Shown: positions 5,136-5,339 of the stretch, in pieces
How the letters are laid out: every line of letters starts with the position of its first letter
How positions within the stretch are numbered: the stretch's first letter is position 1
Assembly: GCA_025450355.1 (NCBI GenBank)
Contig: JANWHR010000156.1
Span: forward strand, 1 to 5,339
Source of the DNA: Micropepsaceae bacterium
GTDB lineage: Bacteria; Pseudomonadota; Alphaproteobacteria; Micropepsales; Micropepsaceae
Reading direction: 5' to 3'
DNA length: 5,339 bases
Made by a program: the position numbers and the translations under genes
Notes under the pieces: model-generated
Told to the model about the DNA's origin: nothing
The model's input: the letters and a program-made list of their open reading frames with translations, nothing else
The model's database searches: none

Positions 5136-5339
5136 CTAGAATTTTTTCAGTCCGAACCAGGCTGCGAGCACCAGGAACAGAAAAGCGACGGCGTGATTCC
5201 AGCGCAGCGGCTGGCCGAGATATAGCGGCGAAAATCCCGCGAAAACCAACAGCGTGATGACCTCCTGCATCGTCTTCAACTGCGGCGCCGAATAGACTCG
5301 AGCACCGAAGTGATTCGCCGGCACGGCAAAGCAGTACTC
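5136..5339 (-). CDS. DMT family protein (DUF486), C-terminal part
   Basis: Only the last 67 residues are in the window; the frame is open at the right edge, so the start lies outside. The fragment begins E-Y-C-F-A-V-P-A-N-H-F-G, continues S-A-P-Q-L-K-T-M-Q-E-V-I-T-L-L-V-F-A-G-F and ends in a hydrophobic stretch plus L-K-K-F. This matches the conserved E-Y-x-x-x-V-P-A-N-R-x-G and Q-L-K-x-x-Q-E motifs of the small DUF486 proteins, about 110-120 residues with four membrane helices, related to one half of a drug/metabolite transporter. Two helices are visible (about residues 26-40 and 46-62 of the fragment). The usual Arg of P-A-N-R is His here. Substrate and role are unknown. It lies 50 bp upstream of NDUFA12 on the same strand and may share its transcript. 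Confidence 0.88.
   Translation of the reverse strand, partial: EYCFAVPANHFGARVYSAPQLKTMQEVITLLVFAGFSPLYLGQPLRWNHAVAFLFLVLAAWFGLKKF

Overview
The window reads as a stretch of alphaproteobacterial core chromosome, probably Rhizobiales-like. The strongest taxonomic clue is a gene for the complex I accessory subunit NDUFA12, which among bacteria is essentially an alphaproteobacterial trait. The adjacent aroQ-accB-accC...aat cluster, facing a DUF2155/MlaD/NDUFA12 cluster, is also, from family knowledge, an alphaproteobacterial arrangement. The DNA is moderately GC-rich and densely coded. No rRNA, tRNA, CRISPR array, insertion sequence or prophage gene is visible.

Left edge (1-298): a leftward ThiS gene, cut by the window edge, reads through its Gly-Gly-Gly motif and so may be a ThiS-ThiG fusion. 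An 88-bp divergent spacer separates it from the rightward genes.

Rightward operon (299-3746): aroQ (type II 3-dehydroquinase), accB and accC (biotin carrier and biotin carboxylase of acetyl-CoA carboxylase), a small DoxX-family membrane protein, and aat (leucyl/phenylalanyl-tRNA-protein transferase). Gaps are 6-10 nt, so the genes are almost certainly co-transcribed and partly translationally coupled. The products cover aromatic amino acid synthesis, the first step of fatty acid synthesis and N-end-rule protein turnover. They are linked by growth rather than by one pathway.

Leftward cluster (5339-3614): the end of a DMT-family (DUF486) membrane protein, NDUFA12, an MlaD-like MCE-domain protein and an exported DUF2155 protein. 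NDUFA12, mlaD and the DUF2155 gene are separated by +3 and -4 nt and form a tight envelope/respiration unit.

The two clusters run tail to tail, and aat and the DUF2155 gene overlap by 133 bp. The last residues of Aat (T-Q-T-S-stop) are read exactly antisense to the conserved Y-D-V-W-V motif of DUF2155, so the genetic code itself nearly dictates the end of Aat. This is the most interesting feature of an otherwise ordinary housekeeping region. I found no evidence for a new multi-gene system.
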